A stretch of 64,000 nt of DNA from Clarkia xantiana subsp. parviflora (Eukaryota > Streptophyta > Magnoliopsida > Myrtales > Onagraceae): NCBI GenBank assembly GCA_036873135.1, contig JAPTYO010000023.1, positions 7,389,834-7,453,833 of the forward strand. The letters are read 5' to 3'. The notes under the pieces were generated by a model. The model was not told the DNA's origin. It did no database searches and saw only the letters and a program-made list of their open reading frames with translations. Of this stretch, positions 23,096 to 35,746 are shown piece after piece. Each line of letters begins with the position of its first letter. Position 1 is the stretch's first letter. A program made the translations under genes and the position numbers.

Positions 23096-23612
23096 CCAGG
23101 AGGCAATCTTTAGTGTTGTGCCCCTCTATCTAGTGACGCTCACAGAATGGATGAAGGGCGACGACCTTCTTCATTAGGTTGGAATCTTTCTAGCCTTTGT
23201 TGAGTTTGCCGAAATTTCGTTCCTCGGGAGGCGAGAGATCCTCGAGAAGGTGGGTTTATGTTCGACTTTGAAGGGCCCTTCTTTGGATAAGGTGATCATT
23301 CTGAGCTTGTTCTGCCCCGATCTGAAGGGTCACCCTTTGACTCAAATCTTCTAACCTTTCTATTGAATCAGTATATTGAGTGATGGCCAATGATTCGGAT
23401 TGAGGTCTTAAACCTCTGAACAATGCTTGAACGACCTGTCTTTCTGAGAACTCGCCCTCAATTCAATCAATAGCCCTTTGAAAACGCCGGAAGTAATCTT
23501 CGAGGATTTCTCCTGGGTTTTGTGCAATGTCGAGGAGGGTTGTAGCAATCTCATATTTATCATTTCGCCTGGGGTGACTTCTAGGAGGTTCCATGACTTT
23601 TTGATCACCTTT
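23096..23612 (-). pseudogene. partial gypsy gag with CHHC knuckle
   Basis: Next to the primer site the minus strand encodes the C-terminal half of a Tat-type gag. A capsid-like segment at 23641-23408 is followed, in shifted frames, by a C-x2-H-x4-H-x4-C knuckle-like string (C..H..EGH.TKDC) near 23120-23140 with a stop inside it. The reading then passes directly into the region upstream of RT, so the protease that normally lies between knuckle and RT is missing. The capsid N-terminus is also missing, because this segment begins essentially at the PBS. Two deletions are inferred. Confidence 0.7.
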
Positions 23613-23627
23613 CCACAGACGGCGCCA
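23613..23627 (-). other. primer binding site of the Tat gypsy
   Basis: The minus strand reads TGGCGCCGTCTGTGG two bases from the LTR end. The matching tRNA was not verified. Confidence 0.75.
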
Positions 23628-23629
23628 GA

Positions 23630-24471
23630 TGTTGGGATCAACGTTCTGTGGCCTTAGCTTTTGGGAATGGAATTCAGGACGTCGTCTTTCCTTGCTCTCT
23701 TAGGTGTCTATCTTGACCTCGAGGGGTACTTAGTTTCCTCTGTGGAGCTTTTGGTGGCATTAACCTAAAAAGGGATGGGGATTTGCCCCTGATTCCACTC
23801 TGAAGCTTAAGTCAGTAATGGAATATGAGAGTATAATACTTGTAAAATTATATGATAATGATAATGAACATACTCAAATGTATTTATAGGGGAAGCTTTT
23901 ACCGACTTTTAGGTGGCGATGGCTTCATCCTGATTGGTTGTTTGGTGGCGGCGACCGACTTTTCTGATTGGCTGAGGGAGACGGTGGCCAGTTAGCAGGT
24001 GACAAGTAGGTGGCACGTCATCTTTCCTTAGGGATGAAGGTTTCCTCAGGGTAGGTGACAAGCAAGTCGCCACATCATCTTTACCTTGGAAGGGAGGTTT
24101 CCCCAGGGGGAATGGCGGCGAGCTGGTCGCCATGTCATATTTACCTTAGAAAGGAAGTTTCCTTAGGGGGAGTGACTGCGAGCAGGTCGCCACATGGATC
24201 CTATTTCTTGAGTGGAAAGGTTTTTTCAACATGGTTTGGTCGTCGACTTGACTCAAACCTTTAAGGAAAGGAGCCTTTGTCGAGACTTGTGGCCATTCTT
24301 CTGGTGTCGTTTGTGTAGTCAACGTCTCTCCAAAAGGCACGTGTCGACTATTTATCTACGTCTCCTTATTATGGACATAAATAGTCGTCGACTCATATTT
24401 TGGAATTCCGACTTAGAGTGTCCCGACATGTAATGTGCCGACCTTGTATTATCTTGATTCATAACCTAACA
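23630..24471 (-). repeat. 5' LTR of the Tat gypsy
   Basis: Aligns with 17040-17881 over its whole length, same ends, with the reversed TATA box at 23881-23889. Confidence 0.88.
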
Positions 24472-24476
24472 CGACG

Positions 24477-24520
24477 TTTTCAAAACATATATTCGTCGTA
24501 AGTTAGATTTAGATCTGACA
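24477..24520 (+). repeat. Ogre/Tat LTR end, right piece
   Basis: ttttcaaaacatatattcg..gatctgaca continues the LTR broken at 17039 and corresponds to 7258-7302. What follows (attttcttc) is not the expected primer site. Confidence 0.7.
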
Positions 24521-24687
24521 ATTTTCTTCTTCTCTAAGTTGTTTTGATGATTTTGTATTTGGCGTGTTTCTCTGAAGTTATATAAACACTTTTCATAATC
24601 AAGAATTCGATTACTTCATTAATTAACTTTCAGTATTTTTTACAATTAGTTTGCATTGATGAAGTTATTTGTATAATCTAGTTTGTA
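24521..24687. other. short unassigned AT-rich segment
   Basis: No gene or repeat recognised; it lies between the LTR end and the truncated copia. Confidence 0.4.
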
Positions 24688-25258
24688 CTCCCGGGATCAA
24701 TCACACGCTCGAGGTGAAGAAGTTTGCGCCTGCCAGAATCACGAGGATTCTTTCCTAGCACAACCGAGCTGTGACTCCGTGGTGGAACGTGGCACGCGTA
24801 GTATGAAGCACGGGTCGATAGCATACCTGAACCTTTTGGGTTCAAAGGAATGGGATATGTAAAATCATGATATCGCAGATTCTTATCTGGCCCAGAATGT
24901 GGATTAATGACGAACGAAGTTCATCACGGCGATTTGCAAAACGAAGATCATGTCGAGTTACTTCGACACTAGATGATCGTCTTGCGTAATCAGGTTTATC
25001 CCCCTGACTCTTAGCCAATCTTGCTTGGTAGAGGTCTCCCTCCACCGCAAGATAACCGTCCCTGTGTGATGAGGTAAGGCCTACATTCGACATAGTTTTG
25101 GCAGAGGATTGCGTCCTCCTACGACTTAGTTTATAGAGGGAAAATCTGATGTAATCAAAACATTAAGACGTCGATAGATCATAAACTCAGTTGCAATTCT
25201 TTCATTTATAAAATGTAACTTCTTAATATCAAAATGTTATCACAGATACATGCCACTT

Positions 25259-26880
25259 TTAAACCCTACACAATCCAAGCAGTTTTACGTGATTTTCGAA
25301 TATGTCCCTGCGTAGTGGTTTAGTTAATGGGTCCGCAACCATGTTATCGGTGGACAATTATTCCATAGTGATTATATTGTCTTCTACCATAGATTTAGAA
25401 AATATTTCACATCAATGTGATTTGTCCTACTATGGTACTTCAGAATCTTTACTGCCGGAATGGCTGCCTGACTGTCAGAGAATACCTTCACAGGTTTACT
25501 CCCGACATCGCCACCAAGCAGTGTAGTAAGAAGCCTTTTCAGCCAGACCGCTTCCTGTGCGTTTTTAGAGAGAACTACGAATTCTGATTCCATCGTAGAC
25601 TGCGCGACACAGGTTTACTTCTTGCTCGTCCATGAAATGGTGGCTTTAGAAAGGAGAAAGACTCCCCCTGTGGTGGACTTACGATCATCCGGATAGCCAC
25701 CATGGTCGGCGTCACTGTAACCGGTCAATTCTAACATCCCGCCCTCATAGCACAGCGCGCAGTCGGCAGTACCTTTCAGATAACGAATTATTTGTTTTAC
25801 AGCATTTAAATGTTGATAGCCAGGATCTGATAACGTGCTACTAGGCCCACGATGTAACAGATATCCGGACGAGTGCATTGCATGGCGTACATCAAACTAC
25901 CGACCATGCTTAAATACTCTGCACCCTTTAACTGTTCACGCTCTGCCAAGTTCTTGGGGCCGTCACATTTTGACAGTGCGCACCCAAACACCACCGGCGT
26001 ATCCACGGGTTTGGCATCCTGTAATCTGAACCTCTTCAACATTTTGTTGATATAGGCTTCTTGAGACAAACATAGTTTACGGGTAGCCCGATCTCTAGCA
26101 ATTTTAATGCCTAAGATGTACGTGGCTTCTCCCATGTCTTTCATCTGAAATACAGATTCCAGCAATGCCTTTGACTTGTTCATAAACCTCACATCGTTTG
26201 CGGCAATGAGTATGTCGTCCACGTATAAGGTTAGGATAACCTACTTAGACCCGGAGGTCTTATAATACACGCACGGATCCTCCTGAAGATTCACGAATCC
26301 GTTTTCTACGATTTCCTCGTGGAATCTGCGGTACCATTGCCGAGACAACTGTTTAAGACCGTAGATGGCCTTTGGAGTTTATTAACTTAACGTTCGTTAC
26401 CAGGAGTAATGAAACCCTCCAGTTGCTTCATGTAGATCTCTTCCTCCAGGTTTCCGTGGAGGAATGTGGTCTTAACATCCATTTGGTGTAGCTCGAGATC
26501 GAGACTTGCGACCAGGACCATGACTGGCTCTAACCGTGGTTTTACGCACAGCCAGTGAGTTTGTTTTGTCAAAGTCAGCTTTGTGAAATGGGTATATCCT
26601 TTCGCATCAAGTCGGGTTTCGCATCTCCTGACCTTTTCCATCAATGGTGAGCCTTCTTTCAGGACTCACTGTATCCTTGTGCCCTTGTGGTTAGCAGGTA
26701 AATCAAATATAGACTATAATGGCTTTCATTTAAGAGAATCTCTCTATTTTATTATTTTCCTCCATTTCTCCACTTTAGGTCTTTCCAATGCTTGCCAACA
26801 GTTGTTAGAGCGAGGTTTTCACCTTGCTCGATGGGTTCGAAGCCTTTGAATTTCTTCTAGGCTTGATTAATCACATCTAT
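25259..26880 (-). pseudogene. copia RT and RNase H (broken)
   Basis: The frames read on the minus strand include the RT N-terminal region (26644-26387, with DLELHQMDVKTTFLHGNLEEEIYM), the active site LYVDDILIAAND (start of 26222-25806) with ..MGEATYILGIKI, and RNase H motifs YSDADHGG, MESEFVVLS and FSDSQAA, ending ..DPLTKPL and a stop at 25259-25261. A stop splits the RT before YVDD and a frameshift separates RT from RNase H. All copia RNase H acidic positions appear retained. The integrase-RT linker (TRRSQR-like) is degraded around 26700-26880. Confidence 0.88.
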
Positions 26881-29800
26881 TGTCTGATCATTTCTCCCAC
26901 TCGGAATAATGCTTCTTATCGTAGCATCACTTCTATTGGGAACAATTCTCCCACTCGGAACAATGCTTCTTATCGGAGCATTGTTTCCTTTGGGAACAAG
27001 AGCAGTGCTTGAACCTTGACAATCAACTTTCCTTTGACAACCTCTCAGTCTCGGGGCTTCACTTCCGAGATGAATTCCTTGATCACTAGGATCTGGAACC
27101 AAGTTTGGTCGGATCACTCCCACTGGAAACAATGGGTAGTTTAGGTAGTTGCGTCATTCCTGGTTCAGCAATATGACCATCAGGTTCAACTTGATTCGTC
27201 TCAACAACAACAGTGATTTCGTGTGGTAGGGTTTATTCCTCCCACTGGATTTATTATGAAAATGTTCCCATTCTCATTTACCATGTCATTTACTTGAGTT
27301 GCTGGTTCAAATCTCTCCCACTCGAATAAAGTGGGACATGACTGTCAGTGATTTCCTGCTCTGGTTTTGATCAAGACTACATTATTTGAAACTGTTCATG
27401 CATTGGAAAATTCGTCCTCAAGTATATAATGTCTCATGTTCGACCATGGTACCATTTTCCCAAGCTGTAAACATGTATCTTCTAAGAGTAGTTGACATAC
27501 TTTTGTCCTAAATACGTGTTTAATGCGAAAATTAATGTCGCATGGTGATATGATTTAACACATTATCATACTTCAGCTATTATGGCGACGTGTCTCACTG
27601 ATTCAATGGAACACATATTTTACATATATGTGAATCATCTTTTATCATCCCATAGGGAACGTTTGATAGAGTGACTCTAACATTACGTTTACAAATTGTG
27701 CTTGTGTCATTTCATTTGAATGCTTAGCTTGACTTATCTTTCAAGGCTCGTGGAAGGAAAATCGTTTAACCGACTTCATCCTTCTTCGTTTACAAACTTA
27801 TCTCAGAGATTTTATCCCATCTCCGAACTGAGCATTTGGGTTTTCGCCTTATGCGTCAGTTGATACTTTTACAAGGTTGTGGTAGCTTCCGAATCCTACT
27901 TCTTACCAATGTAAATGTTATCAATAGGTTGTTTCCTAAGGAATGCAAACGAAAATTCAGCACCTAATCATTTAAACACTTCATTATTAAACTCATATAT
28001 TGAAACGATGTGTTCCGTCTTTCGAGGTCCACTTGCGCGAGGCGCATTTTACCGAAGTTTTAACAAATCGTTTCATTTCTGAATTTAATTCAATTTAATC
28101 CAATCTGTTTCGCACATGATTATTATTTCATTCAATGGAGTACTAACAATTAAGAAATACTAAATCTTTCGATCTAGCTACGCAATCGATGTGTATGTTC
28201 AGTTCAGTTGTCCCGACTGAGATGACGGAGTACGTGAATCATTTCTTTTTATTCGACCACTTTTACCTGGCCGAAATTTCATTTTGGATCGATCCTGTTT
28301 AACCGGGTCGATTAATTTTGACAAGTAGATCACATTTCGAATCGAACGGAAACTACTTTTTTTCAATAAATCTGAATCTCGAAATAACCAAGACTTTAGC
28401 AACTTAAACGAACGGTAAATGACAATGGTAGGGTTCTTGATTTGAAGTTCGTGTATGTGATCCATGATTGTCTCATAGATAGTCGAGAACTTTAATCCAT
28501 GTTGAACATCACATATGAGTAAATTCACGAGTGAATCACATCAAATGATCTGTGTCTGTATAAAACATTTTACAGCTTCATACACATGACCTACGAGGCG
28601 TACTTAAGACGCACTTTATCAACATGGTTTAACCCACCGGATTATCGTGTAAGACCTTTACGGTCCAGTTCTCTCTATAATATGCGGATCATGGTTGACT
28701 TCTTTCGAACCCAGTATGGTGAGCAGAGACGGTTTCCCTTTTACTGTTGTGGTTACTGTACTTGATCAGGCTCAAGGTCATTGAGTCCTGTCAATATCAG
28801 ACAACCATATAAGTCTTTTCCATGTTGACCTTTCATTCTGATGATCTGATGCGATTTTTACGCCAACATCCATGAAAAGAGGGAAGACCATCACGTTTAA
28901 CCGAAACGTTTAGCTTTTGCATCCTTGCTTCCACCGAGGCGGATGCAAATGGATACTAAGCTGCAACATTGCCTGGTTGCAATTAAAGTCTTATTCAACC
29001 CCCTTTTTACCAAGGTTGAATGTATCACTACATATGCGTTCAGATCATCAAAGAACATACTCCTATGCTTGGTGAAACAAACATTTGTCTCTCATTGTCA
29101 AAATCATACAGACTACTATATTCATCCGTAGTTGTCCTCTCCACTTTTCGGAATCGTAGTAGAGAGTTCAACACGTACTCCTTTTATTCATCATGATACA
29201 CACCATCAAGATTGTGAGGAATATCGAATCACACTAATTCAACCAATTCATACTAACACATCGATGATTATGAAAAAATCGGGGAGACAATAACATTTTG
29301 AGAAAGAATTGCATACATCAGATATCTATTAAGATAGAATGCGATAAGTAACGATTCATCAGTCATCTGAACCAACCGACCACCAGTAAACCAATGGAAG
29401 ATGGTTGTGAAAGAGTTCACATTACCGTCGTCTTCTATCCAATAGATCAGTCTTTTAAAACGGTTTTAATCGCAAATTACCGGAACGAGGATTTTAAAAC
29501 AAGCATACCCAATCTTGGCTTTCCCAAGGCCCTTTTTATTTTGGAAAAATATTCCGATAAATTCACTCATGCATATATAATTCTACTATCCACGTAAATT
29601 ATCATACGCCAGTAACATTCATCATACAGACCACACTCATGGTTACGCGTCATGCGTCTAATGTTCCGAGGAACTCATGCTAGCATATATAATTCTACTT
29701 CCAAGTAAATTATCAAATGAGGCTACATCCTCAACATTCTAGCATACGTGTCAAACATGCAACATTCACATCCATCATACACATTTGGCGACTGGTTTTC

Positions 29801-30642
29801 GATTTTAAAATAATTTTAAAAATTAGGGGTTGATTTGCAATTCATGCTTATATTCAATTACACAACATTCTAGACATGAATCCTAGGCATTTTCAACCAT
29901 CACAGCATGTCGTTCCTAGTGCGCAAACCATATATTTAACTAGGGCTCCGCCCCCAATATGAAATATCCAACTAGCTTGACTCTGTCAAGAAAACATTTC
30001 TAATCATGCATAAATATATATTGAATAATAAACAATTGCAATTCAGCCGACTAATTAATCAAGTCCCAAAAACATGTATCTCCGAGATCCATCCCTATAA
30101 TCGAAACAAGGCATAAAGGTTATCAACCATTGAGCACTATGTAGGCCTATTGAGATTCAAAAACATTTGGATTTTAAAACTTGACCTCCCTATTTTAATT
30201 GACTTGATTTCGGTTTTGAAAATTCAGTTCGGTTCAGTCGATTTCGGTCCGGTTCGGTCTAGAAAATCCGGTTTGTGTCCGGTTCGGTTTCGGTCCGAAA
30301 ATAAAAATCCGGTTCGGTTTTAATTTTAAAATATGGTTTGGTCCGAACCGGTCCAATAAAAATAGGGTCCGGTTCGTTCAACACTCAAAACCGGTTTGGT
30401 TAGATCCACTTAGTTACCCCGGTCCAACCCGACCCGATTAGGTCGAATCGATTGAGAAAATCCGGTTCGGTTTTAATTCGTCCCGGTTTGACATTTTGGA
30501 CTGGCCCAATAATTTAAATCATATAGGTTGGGCCGAAATGTTTACCTGTGGCCCAAGTAGGGTTTTAAAGTCCAAAAATATTTAACTTAGCCACCAAGTA
30601 ACATTAAGTATATAAAATAATTTCCAATATTAATAATATATA
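26881..30642 (-). other. non-coding interior of copia family B upstream of RT
   Basis: About 3.7 kb that is collinear with 46535-49006 up to about 30180. A recognisable common part (26857-27132, ..LVPDPSDQGI..) is the linker just before RT in both copies. Upstream of it I see no gag, knuckle, protease or integrase motif. 29380-29800 contains the phrases gcatatataattctac and gtaaattatca twice, which also occur in the sister copy. Confidence 0.6.
30220..30500. repeat. CCGGTTCGGTTT-rich degenerate minisatellite
   Basis: Many copies of (t/c)ccggttcggtt(t/c) and its variants, about 10-25 bp apart. It lies beyond the left edge of the sister copy at 46535, so it cannot be compared there. A similar but shorter cluster is at 62235-62290. 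Confidence 0.7.
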
Positions 30643-30754
30643 TATATTTCAGACCTTTTTTTTTTTTATGAACCAAAGATGCATTAATAAGCTGAAAGCA
30701 AACTTACAAAAGGGGAAAATGGGGAGGAAAATGCCTCGACCAAGTTCCAACTAT

Positions 30755-33700
30755 TCAAGAGTTAAGAGCAAATCTAGCAAAAGAGTGAGCTTCTACAACA
30801 TGAAGTCTTGGAACCTTAACTATGACAATAGATTTAAACCAAGAACACAAAATAGATATATCACTTAAAACGCCAAAGAGTCCAGCCGAATGAAGAACAG
30901 ATCCCTTTATTGCTTGAACCAGTAAGGTGGAGTCTGTCTTGATTTGGATTGAGTCCAGTCTGAATGGAAATGCAAGCAAAAGAGCAGTTCTGCATGCAAG
31001 CCCCTCAGCCAAAAGTGGTAATTCCCCAGGTAAAACAAATAGAGAGATCAAAGAAAGAACATTAGCAGAGTTAAAAAGAAGACTAGCCCCTGATATGACA
31101 CCTGCTGCTTCATCATAACCACCATCTGTAATAAGAGTCCAAGTATGAGGCAGCAAGGTAGATCCCCATTGAGTTACTGGCTGGTGAAGAAATTGTCGCC
31201 CTGGAAGTCTAGTTCCTGTAATATCCAGAAAAAACGCGTTCATTGTCACTGCATAGTGAAGAAAGAGCTTTCATAACAGTATCAATACAGGGCTGGCGTG
31301 AGTGAAAGACCAGCAGATTTCTCACTATCCAAATAGACCATAAGATTAAACATTTCATTGGTAAAGAACTGCTCCAGGTCTCGTTTGGGACATCCATGGA
31401 CATCCATTCCTGAACTGTTGTAATTGGCAGATCAATACACCTAACTGCAAAGCTTGAAGCAAACCAGACATGCTGAGAGAATTGACAGTTCCACATTAAA
31501 TGGTCCCAGGATTCTGGGAATTCACCACAAAGAGGACATAAAGGGGTTGAAGGATGGAATACGTCTTTGGAGGTTAGCTCCCAGAGCTAGCCCTCCAGAA
31601 CACCCCTTCCAGACGAACATTTTAACCTTTGGTAAAATATTGAAAGACCAAATTTTTTTTCTTTCCAAAAGTTAGAACTAGCAATCATAGGGGGTGCAGA
31701 GGTTGAACCATGTTTTAGACTGTTCTCTTGTGTGATGAGTAAACGATATCCTGTTTTTACAGTTGAACCAGAAGGGTGAGGAACCCAGAAGAGCTTATCA
31801 TTTGCTGGAAAGATAGGAAGGGAAGGAGGTGTGATCGAATCTACCAGAATAAGGTGAAGAGTATTCTGCAGCAGAGGCAGGTTCCAAGAAGAATCTAGCT
31901 GATTAAGAAAATGGTTGACCTTAATCTGTGGAAATTGGGGGAGATTGGTGTTCTGTGCTGCCCAAAAAGCAAGGGTGGGGAAGTTTGGCACCCATGGATC
32001 TGTCCAGAAGTTAATAGAATGCCCATCTCCTACAAACCATCTAATACCCATGAGAAAAAGAGGTCTAAGATTGAGTAAAGTTCTTCAGACGATGCTATGA
32101 TAAGGTCTTGCCTTGCAGGTGAAGAAAGTGTTCTGAGAGAGATACTTCTGTCTGAGGCAGTGTGCCCAGATAGAGTCATTTGAAGTGAGAAGACGCCAGA
32201 TTTGTTTGAACAAGAGGGCATTGTTTTGATGTTTTGAGTTTTTGAAACCTAAACCACCATCTGCTTTGCTTCTTGTTAACTTGTGCCATGCTATCCAGGG
32301 AATACCTCTTTTGTCCGGTGAGGATTGCCACCAAAAATTTCTTAGGACTGATTCCATTTTGTGATAAATTTTTTGAGAACGACTGATACAAGACATGGCA
32401 TAAATGGGAATGGATGAGGCTGTTGATTTGATGAGTATCTCCTTCCCAGCAGCGGTGAGAAATCTTCCTATCCAAGCTTGGATCCTTTTAGAAATTCTTT
32501 CTAATAAGGAGGTGCCTATCAACTTTTTTTGTTTGGTCCAGTTCACAGGTAGTCCTAAATATAGATCGGTGTCTAGCATCGAGGTAACCCCTATGGAGCC
32601 AAGTAGGGTGTTCTTCAAGGACTGATAGGTGTTGTGGCTAAAGAGAATACTTGATTTGGTGTAATTGACTTGCTGTCCAGATTGTTGCTCATACTGGAGG
32701 AGGAGAGATTGAAGGGAGTTGAGATAATTGGGTTTTGCCTCCAGGAAAATGAAACTGTCATCAGCAAATAGGAGATGGTTGATAGGTGAACAAGGAGGTT
32801 CTGCTTTGATACCTTTTAGAAGTCCCCTAGATTGGAAGCTTGTCAAATTCCTAGATAGAACATAGGATAAAGAGGAAAGGTGAGAGGGGGTCTCCTTGTC
32901 TTACTCCTCTTGTAGGTGTGATAGCAGGTGATGAAACTCCATTGATAAGGATAGACAATGTTGTTGAAGAGACACATTCCATAATCCAAAGAAAAAATTG
33001 CTGTGGGAGCCCCAATCTTAACATGGTAGCTTGGAGAAAATGCCATTATATCCTATCAAATGCTTTGGTCATATCTTGTTTAAGGGCTAATAGACCAATC
33101 TTTCCTCTTCTTCTTTTCCTAATCACGTGTAGGATTTCCTGAGCTAAAAGTGTGTTATCAGAGATTAGTCTCTCCTTGACAAAACCACTTTGGAAAGGGG
33201 AAATAATCCGAGGAAGGAATTCCTTCAAACGATTACAACGCACCTTGGAAATGATTTTGTAAGGAGAATAACAAAGACTGATGGGTCTCCATTGTTGAAT
33301 AGTTTGTGGCTGAGGAGTTTTTCGGATTAAAACCACAAAGGTTTTATTGAGATCTATCGACATCTGACCTGTTTGAAAGAAGGAATGAACAACTGCTTTT
33401 GTATCAACTGAAATTGTATCCCATTGTTTTTGAAAGAAACCCGGTGGAAAGCCATCTGAAGCTGTAATTCTAGGTCTGATTCCTCCGAGGAGGAAGAAAA
33501 CTGTTGTCGACAGTGTTGCAAGGAGGAAAGAGTTTCCGATATCCTAGATTGAACTTTTCCAAAGACATTCCTATTCCAATTGCTAAGATCAGTAGCTAAT
33601 CTGGTGAGCTTACGATAAAGAGTGGACTGGGGCAAACAGGAAGAGGGTTTGTTCCAAGAATAATTGAGCAGCTGTTTGAACTCAGGATGCTCCATCCACA

Positions 33701-34444
33701 TATATTCAAATATGAAAGGCTTTCTAATGTTTGAGTTAGGAATAGGATCAGTGCTCAGCATCAAAGGGCAGTGATCTGATCCTAACCTTGCCAGATTGTA
33801 AAGAGTTGCGTTTGGAAATAAATGAAGCCAAGCTGAGTTTATGAAAGCTCTATCAAGTCTCTCAAGGATCAAATCAGGAGGGGTTCTTCTGTTGGACCAG
33901 GTGTAGGAGGGGCCTTGTGCACCTATGTCTAGAAGGTGTAAGGAATCTGACCAGGAATGAACTTGCAAAAGTCTCTCGGTGGACAAAAAATTACCTCCTA
34001 ATTTTTCAGATTGTGCCCAAATGTCATTAAAATCACCCAAGAGAAGCCAAGGCTGATATGGGGAACATTGAGAAATTGTAAGGAGGACCAGAAAGCATGT
34101 CTACTAAGAAATTTGCTTGGAGCGTAGACAAAGCTTGCAAGCCAAGCAACAAATGAAGGCTTTTCTGTAATCTGAACATGAATATAGTGTCTATGGATAT
34201 GGAGTTGCTAGACATTATAGAGGAATTTCCAGGCTACGATTAGACCTCCTCGTGTGGCTTCTGGTGGAGAAACTATGCTATGGTTGTAACCTAAACTATC
34301 CAAATTGCGCTCAAGCTTATCCATTTTGCTCTTGGTCTCAGACAGAAAAATAATATGAGTCTTCCAATTTGAAATAAGATGCCTCAAATTCTGAATTGTC
34401 AAGGCTCGACCAATGCCTTGGCAATTCCAAGCTAAGATGATCAT
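30755..34444 (-). pseudogene. LINE ORF2: endonuclease, RT, zinc region, RNase H (broken)
   Basis: Domains in order on the minus strand: an APE-type endonuclease from MIILAWNCQG (34444) through MGDFND (34040) and a conserved GSDHCPL; RT with QWRPISLC, PFQSGFVKERLI and QDMTKAFDRI (33363-33046), the active site LFADDSFIF and then LPVNWTKQKK..WIGRFLTAAGKE (32846-32085); the C-terminal zinc region (CP.CGE.PES..HL) around 31520; and a plant RVT_3-type RNase H with TDGGYDE, LAEGLACR and KTDSTLLVQAI (31249-30755). At least four frameshifts or stops separate these pieces. An RNase H at the end of ORF2 is usual in many plant L1 lines. RT Asp-Asp is intact, but the whole cannot be translated as one protein. 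Confidence 0.92.
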
Positions 34445-34473
34445 AATGAGTGCAGAGAGTGCCCTGGTGGCAC

Positions 34474-35746
34474 CTATGCGTTGCAGCCTACACTGGTCAT
34501 TGCAGAATGATACAAGGGGGAAAATTCAGCATGCCAACGAAGGAAAATGGAAGATACCTCATTAAAGTCATGAGAGGGAACAACTAGAGGAGTGTCTGCA
34601 CTGCTGGAATCTGAGGATGTAGAGTTAAGGTGGTGAGCCACCTGCTCCACTCTTGGCCTGATTCTCCTCAGGAAGCTAAGTTCATGCTCTTCCTCCTGCC
34701 TTTCCCTGATGCCCAATATGGACTGTGCAGCAGTGGGATTGTGTGTTCTTCGAGTCAATACCCTTCTGGCAGACCTGCTTGATTCCGGGATGTGCATAGG
34801 TTCCTTCCCTGGGCGGTGGTGAATGATTGCCGAATCAAGAGTGGAAGTGTTTGCAGGTAGGGCCGCTTCCTGGATTGCTTGCACCATTGGAACAATGTAT
34901 GAGTTTCCCTGGGAGCTTCTTGCGTGGGAGGGAGGAATGGGCTGGTCCTGGAGATGAAACTGCTCCATTAAAACGAGTTGCTCAGCTAAAGTGCCATCGT
35001 CCATAAAAACATCCGCGGCTTCACTAGAGGGAGCCCTGCTGCTAACTCCATTTCATGTACTCAGACCAGCATTCACAGGAAGGGTAGAAACAACTGGGAG
35101 ATCGGTAGCTGGGTTGCTTGACTGACACGGAAAACGTAGTCCCTGGTTTGTGCATGGTGGGTGAGGTAAATGAAATCCTGGTGGGGGCCTGAATGGGAGG
35201 AGATGTTCATCGAGGCACCTTGGGTTTGGGTGATGTTTGAAGAGGAGTAAGGGTAAGATGAGATGGTTCCAGGATGAGAATCCCAAGAGATGGGCCAGGG
35301 ACTAAAGAAAACAATAGGTGGGTAGCTGGAAACACTGTTTGGTGGCTGGTTGAAGATTGTGGCTGAGCTGGGAAAGTTAAACCTTGTGGTGGGTAGAAGG
35401 AAAAGGGATATGGTTGAGGATGATGGTGAGTGAGTATCTGTTGGGGCTGGTTAACTTGAGCTGCAAATGGGTAAGGGAGTACAAAGACTGGTGATGGTTG
35501 TGGTGTAGCGTTTGATTCAGAAGGCGATGAAAATGACTGGGACACAGAAACTCTGTTCGTTTGAGTGGCATGCAAAGGATTCACTGGTGGGGGAGACACT
35601 GCTGCAGTTGTGTGGCCCAGAGAGACGTTCCTAACTTGAGGATTAGACCCACGATGTCTGGCGACTGATAGAACTATTCTCGCAGCCAGCTTAGAGAGAT
35701 GAGCATGACCATTTGTGTCCGGTTGTCTGGAACTTCCTTCATTTGG
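34474..35746 (-). pseudogene. LINE ORF1 C-terminal low-complexity part
   Basis: Two frames (35599-35207, P/S/Q-rich; 35004-34474, ending ..SAMTSVGCNA) fill the gap between the zinc knuckle and ORF2. They have no catalytic motif. They look like the long disordered tail that plant L1 ORF1 proteins commonly carry, split by frameshifts. Confidence 0.65.

Larger units (their letters stand above)
17040..24471 (-). mobile_element. Tat-lineage Ty3/gypsy element (reverse orientation), decayed
   Basis: The minus strand has a 5' LTR (23630-24471), primer site, partial gag, RT, RNase H, a second (archaeal-type) RNase H, integrase, a tandem array, a polypurine tract and a 3' LTR (17040-17881). Both LTRs are 842 bp. 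Flanks caacg (17035-17039) and cgacg (24472-24476) match in four of five bases and fit a target duplication inside an Ogre-type LTR. The dual RNase H is diagnostic of Tat. Gag N-terminus and protease are deleted and pol has many stops, so it is inactive. By eye its LTRs look noticeably more diverged than those of the copia at 3409, so it is older. Confidence 0.9.
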
